64,000 bases of DNA, from contig NZ_FNPB01000012.1 in the NCBI RefSeq assembly GCF_900107195.1, positions 53,103-117,102 on the forward strand, given 5' to 3'. A program made the position numbers and the translations under genes. The DNA comes from Halobellus clavatus (GTDB taxonomy: Archaea; Halobacteriota; Halobacteria; Halobacteriales; Haloferacaceae). This document shows, piece after piece, positions 17,112 to 25,780 of this stretch; the stretch's first letter is position 1, and each line of letters opens with the position of its first letter. Under the pieces are notes generated by a model. The model was not told the origin of the DNA. It saw only the letters and a program-made list of their open reading frames with translations, and ran no database searches.

Positions 17112-17592
17112 CGATATCCGAGACCAATTGGTGGAGGCCGAGCGAACCTTCGAGGGCAGCCCCGGAACGATCGAGGAGGGATTGGACGTCGACGACGCAG
17201 AATTGGTCCAACTTCGCCGTGCGTGTCGGCTCTTGGAGGTCGGATCGAACCTCCTCGAACAAGGATACTACACGGTCGTGATCGAGTCGGCGTTCGTCGC
17301 TATCGAGCGCACTATCCAGTTCCGGTTGATCCACGACGGGGCGATGTCCCCCGAGGAAGTCATCAGCAGCCACCGACGGCTCTACCAACGTGGTGCCGAG
17401 ATCGGCCTCTACGACGACGCATTCGGCGACGACCTCGCCGAGCTGTGGAACCGGAACCGAACGAAGACCTATTACAGGCTGGGGATTGCGACGAAGGAAC
17501 AGGCCGAGGCAATGTACCGGCTCGCCGACGACATCCACCGGCACCTTGTCGAGATGACACGGGTGTCACACGAGTGTCTTTGCCGAGACTGA
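17104..17592 (+). CDS. HEPN-domain protein, partner of the MNT protein
   Basis: All-helical protein of 162 residues. The ATG overlaps the MNT stop by eight bases and is preferred over the long upstream open frame, which is antisense-like over the MNT gene. HEPN ribonucleases have an R-x4-6-H motif. Here the equivalent place reads R117-N-R-T-K-T-Y-Y124, with no His within reach, although the preceding helix DDLAELWNRNRTK is typical. The protein may be a degenerate HEPN, or may use the Tyr cluster as the modification target. Pairing with MNT makes a toxin-antitoxin role likely, but the nuclease activity is doubtful. Confidence 0.75.
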   Translation: MNDDIRDQLVEAERTFEGSPGTIEEGLDVDDAELVQLRRACRLLEVGSNLLEQGYYTVVIESAFVAIERTIQFRLIHDGAMSPEEVISSHRRLYQRGAEIGLYDDAFGDDLAELWNRNRTKTYYRLGIATKEQAEAMYRLADDIHRHLVEMTRVSHECLCRD

Positions 17593-17639
17593 TCAGTCGA
17601 TACTCTACGAATAGATAGGGGTCGGTTAGAGGCCGGGGA

Positions 17640-18360
17640 GTTGGTCGGGGAGAGGAAGAGATCGTCGGTGAGGAAGATCCCGGGGCAGAAGTAGAATCGA
17701 ATCTATCCGGAGGATCGGGATTTCGCTCGGCCAGAACATCGGAATTCGGATTTGGGAATACGAATACAATGGTCGGGGACTCGGGTCAAGCCTTCCCGGC
17801 TCATCGGGATGAATTGGTCGGGGGTGGCCGGGGGGACTGTCGGGCTCCTATGAGCAACAAACGAACGGGTTAGCGAATAACCCCGATCTGTCGGTAGAAC
17901 ATCTTTTTTCGCCGGGCGAAATGCCCGGATTCTGGTTTCGAGGGAATTGGCTCCGCCACCTATAGGCCAGGTCGAATTGGTCGGATACCGACCTATTCTC
18001 AACCGGCACTCGGCCGGAATTTCCCGAATGTCGGCAGAGAGCATCCTCGGTGTCGAATACTGTGGATTATTCTATCGGCTAAACCACGATCTTCGCCGAG
18101 CGAAACGACCGTCTCTGGGCTTATACAGGGACGGGGTCGTCACCTATTAGACCGTGGCGAATTGGTCGGGGAGAACTCCAATACCACTGGCAGTTGGTCG
18201 GGGCTATTGGGTATCTGTTGAAAGCGATTCGCAGAACCGGTTTCTGTCGGTAAAACTGCTGTTTTCGCCGAGCGAAACGTCCGAATTCGGTTCGGGAAAC
18301 GGATCTCCAATGCCCCGCGTCGGCTATGGTGGTTGGGGACCGGTAGGAAGGTCGTCAGCA
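17640..18360. repeat. Array of about four diverged tandem noncoding repeats (unit 170-195 bp)
   Basis: Landmark motifs recur in order. TTCGCTCGG or TTCGCCGRGCGAAA lies near 17709, 17904, 18089 and 18258; the last two are the near-palindrome TTCGCCGAGCGAAA. Each of the last three is preceded by CT(G/A)TCGG(T/C) plus AAAC-like bases. Downstream, GAATTGGTCGG recurs near 17816, 17973 and 18159, with GTTGGTCGGGG also near 17640 and 18190. Copies two and three share CACCTAT followed by (A/T)RG and GAATTGGTCGG. No coding frame follows the repeat. They may be structured RNA genes, binding sites or a decayed array. It is not a CRISPR: repeats are long and diverged, with no spacers. Confidence 0.55.
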
Positions 18361-18435
18361 ATCGGTACGACCAGATACTGACGTAACAGATCGGTTCAAG
18401 AAGAACAAGCCGGAAGTCTTGACCTATTTTTTCTC

Positions 18436-18708
18436 TTGGTGGTTGTACGACATTCCCAAGAGATCTCACGCGACGGTGTGCGGAGGAATCTTGACGAATC
18501 GGTGGCACTCCACCAGAAAGAGATCAGACGAGAACCGACAAACGCGGATTTCGAGGAGTGGGACCGATCCGGCATACAAAACGACAACAGGCGACTAGGC
18601 ACCCATCGGGCTAGAGATCGTCTCAAAGGAATATACCCTAATCGGAACCTATCGGATGCTCTGGAAGCAACAGAATCTGCAGTGTCGAAACATCAACCCA
18701 AGGACTAA
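18436..18708 (+). pseudogene. HicB-like antitoxin remnant
   Basis: The frame reads GVRRNLDESVALHQKEIRRE, then PTNADFEEW. That matches the C-terminal half of haloarchaeal HicB antitoxins (EEALxNLDEAVALHxGEIGREPTDEEL). The N-terminal half of the HicB fold is absent or scrambled, no HicA gene is adjacent, and the sequence after FEEW no longer fits the family. Probably a decayed toxin-antitoxin locus, possibly coopted. Confidence in the resemblance is moderate. Confidence 0.45.
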
Positions 18709-18725
18709 TTAACTGCTCTATAGAG
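18706..18725 (+). promoter_or_regulatory. Promoter and palindrome before the DUF499 operon
   Basis: TAATTAA at 18706-18712 is a TATA-like box about 25 bases before the DUF499 ATG. It is followed directly by CTCTATAGAG, a perfect 10-base palindrome at 18716-18725, at the expected transcription start. Candidate operator for the defence operon. Confidence 0.45.
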
Positions 18726-18734
18726 TGTAATTAG

Positions 18735-21563
18735 ATGACGGCCCGTGTAATCTCTGATTACGTTTCTCCCTCCGAAGAGATCAGAAGTGAGAGCGGGGAA
18801 ATAACGGCTGACAACCTCCTTGACGAGGTCAGTCTGTACAACCTCTACGATAGCAGAGAGTCACCGGAACAGGATGCCGAGCGAATTCTAAACATCACCT
18901 ATCCGACGGAGACGCTAACTACCATCATCGAACGGACGGCGGAGAAGTTCGATGCTTCCACGAGCGTTTCCGAAGGCGCACACATCATCGGCGGTGAGTT
19001 TGGGAGTGGTAAGAGCCACATCGAGCTCGTGCTGTACCACCTGCTGTCCTCCCCGGACTTAGGACAGCGATGGCTCGACGAGAACGACATCGACGCCTCC
19101 CTTCCCGACGGCGCGCAGACCTCTGCCCTCCAGATGCTGAACCTCGACAGCGACTACGACAAACTGCACGTCGCCGTCGGGGACTATCTGGACATCAACG
19201 GGTGGCAAATTGGTGACCCGCCAGGGGTCCACGAGATTCGAGACGCGCTGGACGACCAGCCGACCGCGGTCTTCATTGACGAGTTCGAGCGGTGGTTCGG
19301 GATGAGTGGACGAGCCGAGTACCGCGACGACAACCTCGGCTTCCTCCAGAACCTGCTCGAAGCCGCGGGAAGGGATGACACCCCGCTCGCGGTCTACGTC
19401 TCCCTCCTGTTCGAGGAGACGGACGTGGAGGCGATTCTCCCGCGGACGAACCCGTTCCGCCACGACCTCTCCCGTCGGCGCGACGAGAAGATTCGGTTCC
19501 TCCTCCACCGGCTCGTCGGCGACGTGAGCGACCCTGACGGCCTCGCGTCGCTGGCGCAGGAGTACACCGACGTATACCGAAATAACGGACAGATTCAACT
19601 CACCGACTATCAGGAGATGGAAGGGCGTATCGAGGACTACTACCCCTTCCACCCGGTCGCGCTGGACACCCTGATGGACAAGTTCTCCGAACAGCAGGGG
19701 CATCAGGACGCCCGCGGTCTCCTCCACCTACTCACCGAAATCTTCGCCGACAACTACCATGAGGAGGACCTCATCCTGACCGGCGACGTTGACGTGTTTG
19801 AGTACACCGGATGGTTCCGATTCATCGACGGAGAACTGGTGAGCAAGTACCTGAACGACTACCACCGGCTCGGCGAGGCGACCTCTGACGACCGAAACGG
19901 AGAGCGCAATTTCGAGCCGCACGTCGAGGAACTGCTCAACATCGTCCTGCTCCACAGCCTCGCACGAGGTGGGGAGGAGGGCGCGAACAAGCGGCAGATG
20001 CTGATGGGGACGATGCGGAAGGGCAAGAACGCCCACGAAATCGTCCAGACCTTCACCGAGGACGTGTTCGGCCACGCGTGGCACGTCTTCCGCATCAACG
20101 GCGAGTACGCCTTCGACACGGATGAGAACCCCGCGGCTCGCATCGAGAAGAAGGCGGAGGACATTCACAAAAACACGGCTATCCATCGCGTCGAGCGGCT
20201 CGTCAAAGACGACCTGTTCGGTGGGCACAACAACGTCCACATCCTCGAACCGGTCAACACCGAACAGGACATCTCCGACAACAAGACGCTGAAGGTCGTC
20301 GTCTCCCTTGCCGCGAAGCGGAGTTACGACGAGGACTTCGAGGCTCTCACGACGGGTCAAGAGCGAGAGTTCAACAATACACTTGTCCTCGTGACGCCGG
20401 AGAAACGGTCCAGCGTGGACTCGAACACGGGTATTCGAGAACTCGCACGGAAGGTCGTCGCAGGAGAGGAGCTCCAACGCGAGGAGGAAGTTCTCCCCGA
20501 CGGCTTCGACGACATCCATGACCAGAATTACCAGAACTTGCGCGACCGCGTACGCGACAAGTACGGGACTGTCCACACGTCTACGGAGCGCGGTCTGTTC
20601 CCACAGGAACTCCCGGTGAGCGGGAACACTGATTTCTACAATGCCACCATCGAGGTAGTCAGCCCCGACAGTAGTCAACTCCGCTCCGACGTGGAGGAGG
20701 TCGTCGAAGCCGCGGAAGGCGGCGGCATCCAGTACCAGCACCTCCTCAACGACTTCTACCGGAACACGAAGTATCCGACGCTCACCGACGAGCGGGAACT
20801 CACGGACGCGATTCAGTCGCTCTGCCAAGACGAGGTCGTCAAGGTCGGGACCTACTTCGGACAGCGCGTCGGGAGTATCGGGAGCGACACCGTCCTCGTT
20901 CACGAGGATTACGTCCAGACTGTCGAAGAGGACGATGACGACGAGCCGGCGACCATAACGGTCGATGCGACTACTACGCAGACGACGAGCAGTTCGTCGA
21001 CGGCGAGTACCGGAACTGATGAGGCCGGCGGAGCGACCTCAGAGGCGAGTCAGGCCTTCACCTGTCCGCAATGCGAAAACGAATTGGAGGGCACGAAGTG
21101 CGAGTGCGGCTTCGAGTTCGACGCCTCCGACATCAAGGAGGGGAAAGTTACGGTCGAGGGCGGTAACACCGCGGACCTCGTGGAGCAGTTCGAGGTACTG
21201 AAAGACGAGGTCGAGGAGGAAGACCTCGAAGGGAGCAAGACCACGCGCTTCCCGCTGATGGGCGAGTACGACGCCGACGACAAGCCGGGACTCATCGACG
21301 GACTGGAGCGAGAACTCGGTATCGACTGGAAGATTCACACACTCCATCTCTCGTACACCGGAACGCTCGACGATGAGGGAGTCGCCAATCGCGGTCTGAA
21401 TGCCGACAGTCTCGCTGACCGCGTGACGGTCGACGAGACGCTGACCATCTCCCCGGACACGCCTCTCACTCGGGACGACCTCCTCAACGACGTTCTGCTC
21501 CGGCTTGACGTGCCGGATGACGCTGAGTTCGAGGTTTGGATGGAGGTCGAGAAGGGTGACTGA
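18735..21563 (+). CDS. DUF499/BrxC-PglY-like P-loop ATPase
   Basis: Large ATPase of 942 residues. Walker A is GGEFGSGKSH at 86-95; Walker B is TAVFIDEFERW, about 95 residues later. The following NPFRHDLSRRRDEKIRFLLH and FHPVALDTLMDK regions match DUF499-type AAA proteins. A zinc ribbon starts at Cys777 (CPQCENE, then CECGFEF), after a Thr/Ser-rich linker. In DUF499-DUF1156 and BREX-type systems this ATPase is the large scaffold working with a PglZ-like protein and a methyltransferase, exactly the genes downstream. Its TGA overlaps the next GTG by eight bases. It is GC-rich, unlike the AT-rich cargo to the left. Confidence 0.85.
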   Translation: MTARVISDYVSPSEEIRSESGEITADNLLDEVSLYNLYDSRESPEQDAERILNITYPTETLTTIIERTAEKFDASTSVSEGAHIIGGEFGSGKSHIELVLYHLLSSPDLGQRWLDENDIDASLPDGAQTSALQMLNLDSDYDKLHVAVGDYLDINGWQIGDPPGVHEIRDALDDQPTAVFIDEFERWFGMSGRAEYRDDNLGFLQNLLEAAGRDDTPLAVYVSLLFEETDVEAILPRTNPFRHDLSRRRDEKIRFLLHRLVGDVSDPDGLASLAQEYTDVYRNNGQIQLTDYQEMEGRIEDYYPFHPVALDTLMDKFSEQQGHQDARGLLHLLTEIFADNYHEEDLILTGDVDVFEYTGWFRFIDGELVSKYLNDYHRLGEATSDDRNGERNFEPHVEELLNIVLLHSLARGGEEGANKRQMLMGTMRKGKNAHEIVQTFTEDVFGHAWHVFRINGEYAFDTDENPAARIEKKAEDIHKNTAIHRVERLVKDDLFGGHNNVHILEPVNTEQDISDNKTLKVVVSLAAKRSYDEDFEALTTGQEREFNNTLVLVTPEKRSSVDSNTGIRELARKVVAGEELQREEEVLPDGFDDIHDQNYQNLRDRVRDKYGTVHTSTERGLFPQELPVSGNTDFYNATIEVVSPDSSQLRSDVEEVVEAAEGGGIQYQHLLNDFYRNTKYPTLTDERELTDAIQSLCQDEVVKVGTYFGQRVGSIGSDTVLVHEDYVQTVEEDDDDEPATITVDATTTQTTSSSSTASTGTDEAGGATSEASQAFTCPQCENELEGTKCECGFEFDASDIKEGKVTVEGGNTADLVEQFEVLKDEVEEEDLEGSKTTRFPLMGEYDADDKPGLIDGLERELGIDWKIHTLHLSYTGTLDDEGVANRGLNADSLADRVTVDETLTISPDTPLTRDDLLNDVLLRLDVPDDAEFEVWMEVEKGD

Positions 21564-22476
21564 CGGACTCTACGGCGCGGAGGAACTGTCCGAACTCGTC
21601 CGCAGTGAGTCGGTTCTCGACGGAACTTTCGAGTGTCTCCGCCGTATCTGGGCGAAGCCGGATGCGCTTGCGGATCGGAACCTGAACACCTCGGAGTATC
21701 GGACGCGGGCGCTCGAACACCACCTCAGCGAGCAAGAGCCTAAGTTGTATGACGAACTGAAGGCTTCGATGGGTGACCATCCCATCACACAACTCGACTC
21801 CGGCTGTGGCGTTATAATGGACGCGCTCAGTTTCCGTGAAGGTTTCCAACTCGAACGGGATCTCGTGGCAGACCACGACTGGGACGTGTCCTTCGACTGG
21901 GCGGCAATCGAGCGCCTCCCGTCGGAGACGACGTTCATCTGCCGGGAGTGGTTCGACGCCCACAGCCCGTCGGCGGTCAACCGCGACGACTACCGCTTCA
22001 TCGGCGATCTCGACGTGCCGCAACTGCCCGGGACCGAACCGGAATATGTCTGGACGCGCCATCCCGACCGTCGGCTCGAAGAAGCGATGAAGGGCAACTA
22101 CTCGGTCGAGGAACTGACCGACATCTACGAGGACGTGAAGAGCCTACTGGAAGATATCGTCGCCGAGAGCGTCCACGACGAGTTCCTCGTGACAAGCGAC
22201 CATGGCTACGTCAACTACCTCGGTGGCAACCCCTACGCGCTCTCAAACAGCGACGAGGAGGCGCTCTCGAACAAATTCGACGGACGCCACCGCGAGATCG
22301 AGAACGGCTACGCCTTCGACCAACTGCGTGACTCCGGAGTTATCGAGCGTGTCGGCGGTCACTACGTGGTCAAGGGCCACTACACGTGGACCAAGCGCGG
22401 GGCATCGAAGCGGATTATGCACGGGGGATTCAGTCTGCCGGAGTGCCTGACGCCCGTTCTGCGAATTAACACCTAA
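21556..22476 (+). CDS. Compact PglZ-like alkaline-phosphatase-superfamily protein
   Basis: 306 residues from a GTG that overlaps the DUF499 stop. The N-terminal half has GCGVIMDALSFREGFQLE, corresponding to the PglZ metal-site D-A-L block. The C-terminal half has FLVTSDHGYVNY, the D-H-G metal ligands of the superfamily, and MHGGFSLPECLTPVL, the usual PglZ closing motif. Classical PglZ proteins exceed 700 residues, so this is a core-only version lacking the N- and C-terminal extensions. In BREX/Pgl systems PglZ is required for defence; its substrate is unknown. It sits between the ATPase and the methyltransferase genes. Confidence 0.75.
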   Translation: MTDGLYGAEELSELVRSESVLDGTFECLRRIWAKPDALADRNLNTSEYRTRALEHHLSEQEPKLYDELKASMGDHPITQLDSGCGVIMDALSFREGFQLERDLVADHDWDVSFDWAAIERLPSETTFICREWFDAHSPSAVNRDDYRFIGDLDVPQLPGTEPEYVWTRHPDRRLEEAMKGNYSVEELTDIYEDVKSLLEDIVAESVHDEFLVTSDHGYVNYLGGNPYALSNSDEEALSNKFDGRHREIENGYAFDQLRDSGVIERVGGHYVVKGHYTWTKRGASKRIMHGGFSLPECLTPVLRINT

Positions 22477-22485
22477 GAGGAGACT

Positions 22486-25107
22486 ATGACTGACAAAACC
22501 GAGACCTGGGACAAACTCCCGCTGAACCTGATGGACGAACTGGCTGAAAGCGAGACATACAATCGGTACCACTATCGACCCATTTATTCCCTCCACAAGT
22601 GGTGGGCGAAACGACCGGGGTCAACGTTTCGGTGCCTCGGACTGGCAACCCTCAGCGATGACGATGTGACCAAGGAGGACATCCTCACACGGAGGAACAG
22701 CGGTACTCACGACGGACTCTACATCAATCCCGATACATCACGGTTGGAACAGGATGCAACCGTTCTTGACCCGTTTGCTGGCGGCGGAACTACCCTCGTC
22801 GAACTCAACCGTCTCGGTGCCGATGTCATCGGGTACGAACTGAATCCTGTCGCTTGGTGGACGGAGAAGAAATCGTTGGATGATGTAAACATAGATGTTC
22901 TCAAGAACGAGTACGAAAGGGTACTTGAAGAGATTCGAGCCGAACTTAGCGAATTCTACACAACTACCGATCCGGATACAGGTCAAGAGTGCGAAGTCCT
23001 GTACTACTTCCAAGCACAGACTATTCCATGCTTAACGTGCAACGAGGACGTCAAACTCTTTCCCCGATACCAGTTAGCAAAAACGAAAAAGACCAGCCCC
23101 GGGGTGGTCTATTGTCCTAATGACGACTGCGACGACCGAATCATCCGCATCCAAAATCGGGACGTAAGTGAGAGCGAGGTCTGTCCGAACTGCGGTACCG
23201 AGTTTGACCCGAGCGATGGGAACGCCAGCAGAGGAAAGTACACCTGTTCAAACGGCCACAAGCATGACATCAAGGAGACTCTGAAGCGCCGGAGTGAGAA
23301 GCCCACGTTCAACCGGTTCGCTCTTCAATACATAACTCCAGACGGAGAGAAAAAATTCAAAGAGTTTGACGAAGATGACGAAAGGCGAGCTGTGAAGGCG
23401 AGGAACCGGCTCAAAGAAGTGGAGGACCACCTCCCAATACCTGAACAAACACTTCCAGAGACCAGTACAAGGACGGGGACAGGTCGTCTAAAGAACTACA
23501 ATTACACTCACTTCCAGGATCTATTCACAGATCGTCATCTTCTCACCTTCGGGTTACTATTTAAGAAATTCTGGAAAATCAAAGATAAAGAGTTTGAGGA
23601 TGCCGATGCCCAGAACATTGCTGAATTCTTGGTAACAACGGCATCAAATAATCTGAACCGGGCAAGCAATCTCTGCAAATGGGATACCTACTACTCACAA
23701 ATCAACGACGTATTCCAGCGGCATGCTTATATCCCGCGTGTTCAACCTGTAGAGGCAAACCCACTCAACCACGAAGAGAACGTAGCCTCACTGGATAGTG
23801 CCTTCACAAAGGTAATCCGAGCAAAGGACTACTGCCAACGTCCCTTCGAGAAAATCAAAAATCCAGAATCAGGTGAGGTGGAGCAGTTCTACGTTAACGG
23901 CGAAACTATCTCTGATGACCGAGTTGCGGGCCTCAACTGCAAAACTTCCGAACGACTTGATGAAGACGACGAATCGGTAGACTACGTCATCACTGACCCC
24001 CCGTACTACGACAACGTTGAGTACTCCACTCTCTCCGACTATTTTTATGTCTGGCTTCAACAGTGCCTCAATGAGGAATACAACGAGTTCGAACCCGATT
24101 TAGTGCCGAAAGCCCGTGAAATCATCGCCGACAAGACATCACAGAAAGATGAGGAGTTCTTCATCGACTCTCTCTCTAATGTGTTCTCAGAATGCAATCG
24201 TGTTCTCAAGTCAGACGGCGAGATGGTATTTACGTATCATCACAACGAGAATGAGGCATGGTCCGTCATCCTTGAGGCTCTCATCGACAGTGGCTTCACT
24301 GTGGCCGGAGCGTATCCCGTACAGTCGGAGATGCCAATTAATCCGCACATCTCCGAACTTGACAATGCCGAGTATGACATCCTCATCTTCGCCAACAAGG
24401 AGAAGACGGATGAGGAAATCACGCTCACGGAACTCCGCCAGAACCTGTTCTTCGAGTTGCAAGACATGGCCGCTGAGGAACGCGAGCGCCACGAAAACCT
24501 CTCGAAGGCCGACCTCGGGGTCATCCTCCGCGGGAAGTGCATGTACTACTACTCGCGGCACTACCCGAACGTCTACTCTGAAGGCGAGCAGGCCGGTATC
24601 GACGAGGCGCTCGATACGGTGGACTCCATCATTGAGCAGGTTCTCGAAGGCTCGGTCAACCTCCCGGCGAGCATCGACTCCATCAGCGAGGCGTACGCCG
24701 CCTTTGTCCAGCGCGGCCCCGAGGGCTACGATGATCTCAACAAGCAACTGCTGGCGAAGAACCTGAACGTCAGCGACCTCGAAGACGAGAAACTCGTGAA
24801 AGGGCCGCGCGACAAGAAGGAGCCGGTCTCCGGTGACGAGCGCGTCCACCACATTGAGCGGAAACTCAGCAAGAGCGGCAACGGCTCACAGCAGACGCTC
24901 GGCGGCGACGAGGCGGACTCCGACGCGCTCCTCGACGTGGACAAGGTGCAGTACCTCTACCACCTGTACAAGACCGACCAGAACACCTCGGAGTACCTCA
25001 GCGAGTGGAAGACCGATGACCTGCAAGAACTCGCCGAGTTCCTCGCCGACGCGACAGGCGACGACCGCTACGAGAACGTGATGGAAATGAGCCTCTCCCA
25101 ATTCTGA
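22486..25107 (+). CDS. DUF1156 adenine-specific DNA methyltransferase
   Basis: Methyltransferase of 873 residues. The N-terminus YRPIYSLHKWWAKRPG is the DUF1156 hallmark. AdoMet motif DPFAGGGTT starts at Asp95; catalytic motif DPPYYDNVEYS starts at Asp504. Between them are several zinc-binding pairs (CLTC, CPNDDC, CPNCGTEF and a later Cys), probably for DNA recognition. The C-terminal about 200 residues are helical. It probably marks host DNA for the ATPase/PglZ system. The middle of the gene, roughly 22,600-24,400, is noticeably more AT-rich than both ends, which suggests an exchanged segment. It starts nine bases after the PglZ-like stop. Confidence 0.88.
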   Translation: MTDKTETWDKLPLNLMDELAESETYNRYHYRPIYSLHKWWAKRPGSTFRCLGLATLSDDDVTKEDILTRRNSGTHDGLYINPDTSRLEQDATVLDPFAGGGTTLVELNRLGADVIGYELNPVAWWTEKKSLDDVNIDVLKNEYERVLEEIRAELSEFYTTTDPDTGQECEVLYYFQAQTIPCLTCNEDVKLFPRYQLAKTKKTSPGVVYCPNDDCDDRIIRIQNRDVSESEVCPNCGTEFDPSDGNASRGKYTCSNGHKHDIKETLKRRSEKPTFNRFALQYITPDGEKKFKEFDEDDERRAVKARNRLKEVEDHLPIPEQTLPETSTRTGTGRLKNYNYTHFQDLFTDRHLLTFGLLFKKFWKIKDKEFEDADAQNIAEFLVTTASNNLNRASNLCKWDTYYSQINDVFQRHAYIPRVQPVEANPLNHEENVASLDSAFTKVIRAKDYCQRPFEKIKNPESGEVEQFYVNGETISDDRVAGLNCKTSERLDEDDESVDYVITDPPYYDNVEYSTLSDYFYVWLQQCLNEEYNEFEPDLVPKAREIIADKTSQKDEEFFIDSLSNVFSECNRVLKSDGEMVFTYHHNENEAWSVILEALIDSGFTVAGAYPVQSEMPINPHISELDNAEYDILIFANKEKTDEEITLTELRQNLFFELQDMAAEERERHENLSKADLGVILRGKCMYYYSRHYPNVYSEGEQAGIDEALDTVDSIIEQVLEGSVNLPASIDSISEAYAAFVQRGPEGYDDLNKQLLAKNLNVSDLEDEKLVKGPRDKKEPVSGDERVHHIERKLSKSGNGSQQTLGGDEADSDALLDVDKVQYLYHLYKTDQNTSEYLSEWKTDDLQELAEFLADATGDDRYENVMEMSLSQF

Positions 25108-25109
25108 CC

Positions 25110-25499
25110 ATGTCCCTCAACGCCGGCTACAATCTCGTGACGGACCGCATCGAGGACACCGAGGAAGAACTCCCGGCGTTAGCGTTCTTCCGCCGGCTCG
25201 CCAACAACGGGACGCTCCCGCCACGGCTCACGGTGACTCGGCTCGAAGACCTGCTGTATGAGACCGACGAGGAAGAGCGCGATGAGGCCGTCCGCGAACT
25301 CCGCGACGTGCTTCGGGAAAGTGGGTCATTCCGGGGTCCGAAAGCCATCCAGTTCGTCTTCGATGGCGACCTCGTGGACGACGACGTGTTCAGCGTGCGT
25401 ATCGAACGCGGCGGCGACGCCATCTACCTCCCGGTGGGGAATCTGTTCGTGGAGGAACCGCGGGTCGTTGAGGCGGGTCACGCGGTGGCTCGGAAATAA
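25110..25499 (+). CDS. Small acidic protein closing the BREX-like operon (129 aa)
   Basis: The ATG lies two bases after the methyltransferase TGA, so it is certainly part of the operon. The protein starts MSLNAGYNLVTDRIEDTEEE. It has helices (ALAFFRRLANNG, EEERDEAVRELRDVLRESG) followed by beta-strands (KAIQFVFDGDLV, FSVRIERGGDAIYLPVGNLF). No family is recognised. It could be the fourth subunit of the defence system, in the position where BREX types carry small proteins such as BrxA, BrxB or BrxF, but I see no clear similarity to those. Confidence 0.75.
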   Translation: MSLNAGYNLVTDRIEDTEEELPALAFFRRLANNGTLPPRLTVTRLEDLLYETDEEERDEAVRELRDVLRESGSFRGPKAIQFVFDGDLVDDDVFSVRIERGGDAIYLPVGNLFVEEPRVVEAGHAVARK

Positions 25500-25500
25500 C

Positions 25501-25545
25501 GGTCGGTGTCAAGGCGCGCCGAGTCAGGCGCGCCGACCAACCTCT
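25501..25545 (+). terminator. GC-rich hairpin after the BREX-like operon
   Basis: GGCGCGCC at 25513-25520 and again at 25527-25534 flank GAGTCA, and GGTCGG/CCGACC arms lie outside. It can fold strongly and lies between convergent genes, so a transcription-ending role is plausible. Confidence 0.35.
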
Positions 25546-25780
25546 GTTTCTGCTGGACATCTGCCGAGCGAAGCGAGGCAGTGGTTTACTCAGGTGGCTC
25601 CTTAGCCACACCCCTAACGGAGAATTGGGTACCCCGCCTCGGAATCGACAGAACCGGCTTGACACTGTTGAGTCGCACAGTCGAATCAACGCTCGAATCG
25701 GCCGCTATCCACCTCGAAAACAAGCAAAAATACCCGCCAAACAGAGCAATCGATAGTGATGCCTCTCACGAGTCGCCGCG

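Noticed and set aside
17640..18360. CRISPR array
   Set aside because: Repeats are about 170-195 bases long, diverged and without regular spacers; no cas genes in the window.
19728..20903. 391-codon minus-strand frame opposite the DUF499 gene
   Set aside because: Leu/Val-rich antisense shadow of the ATPase.
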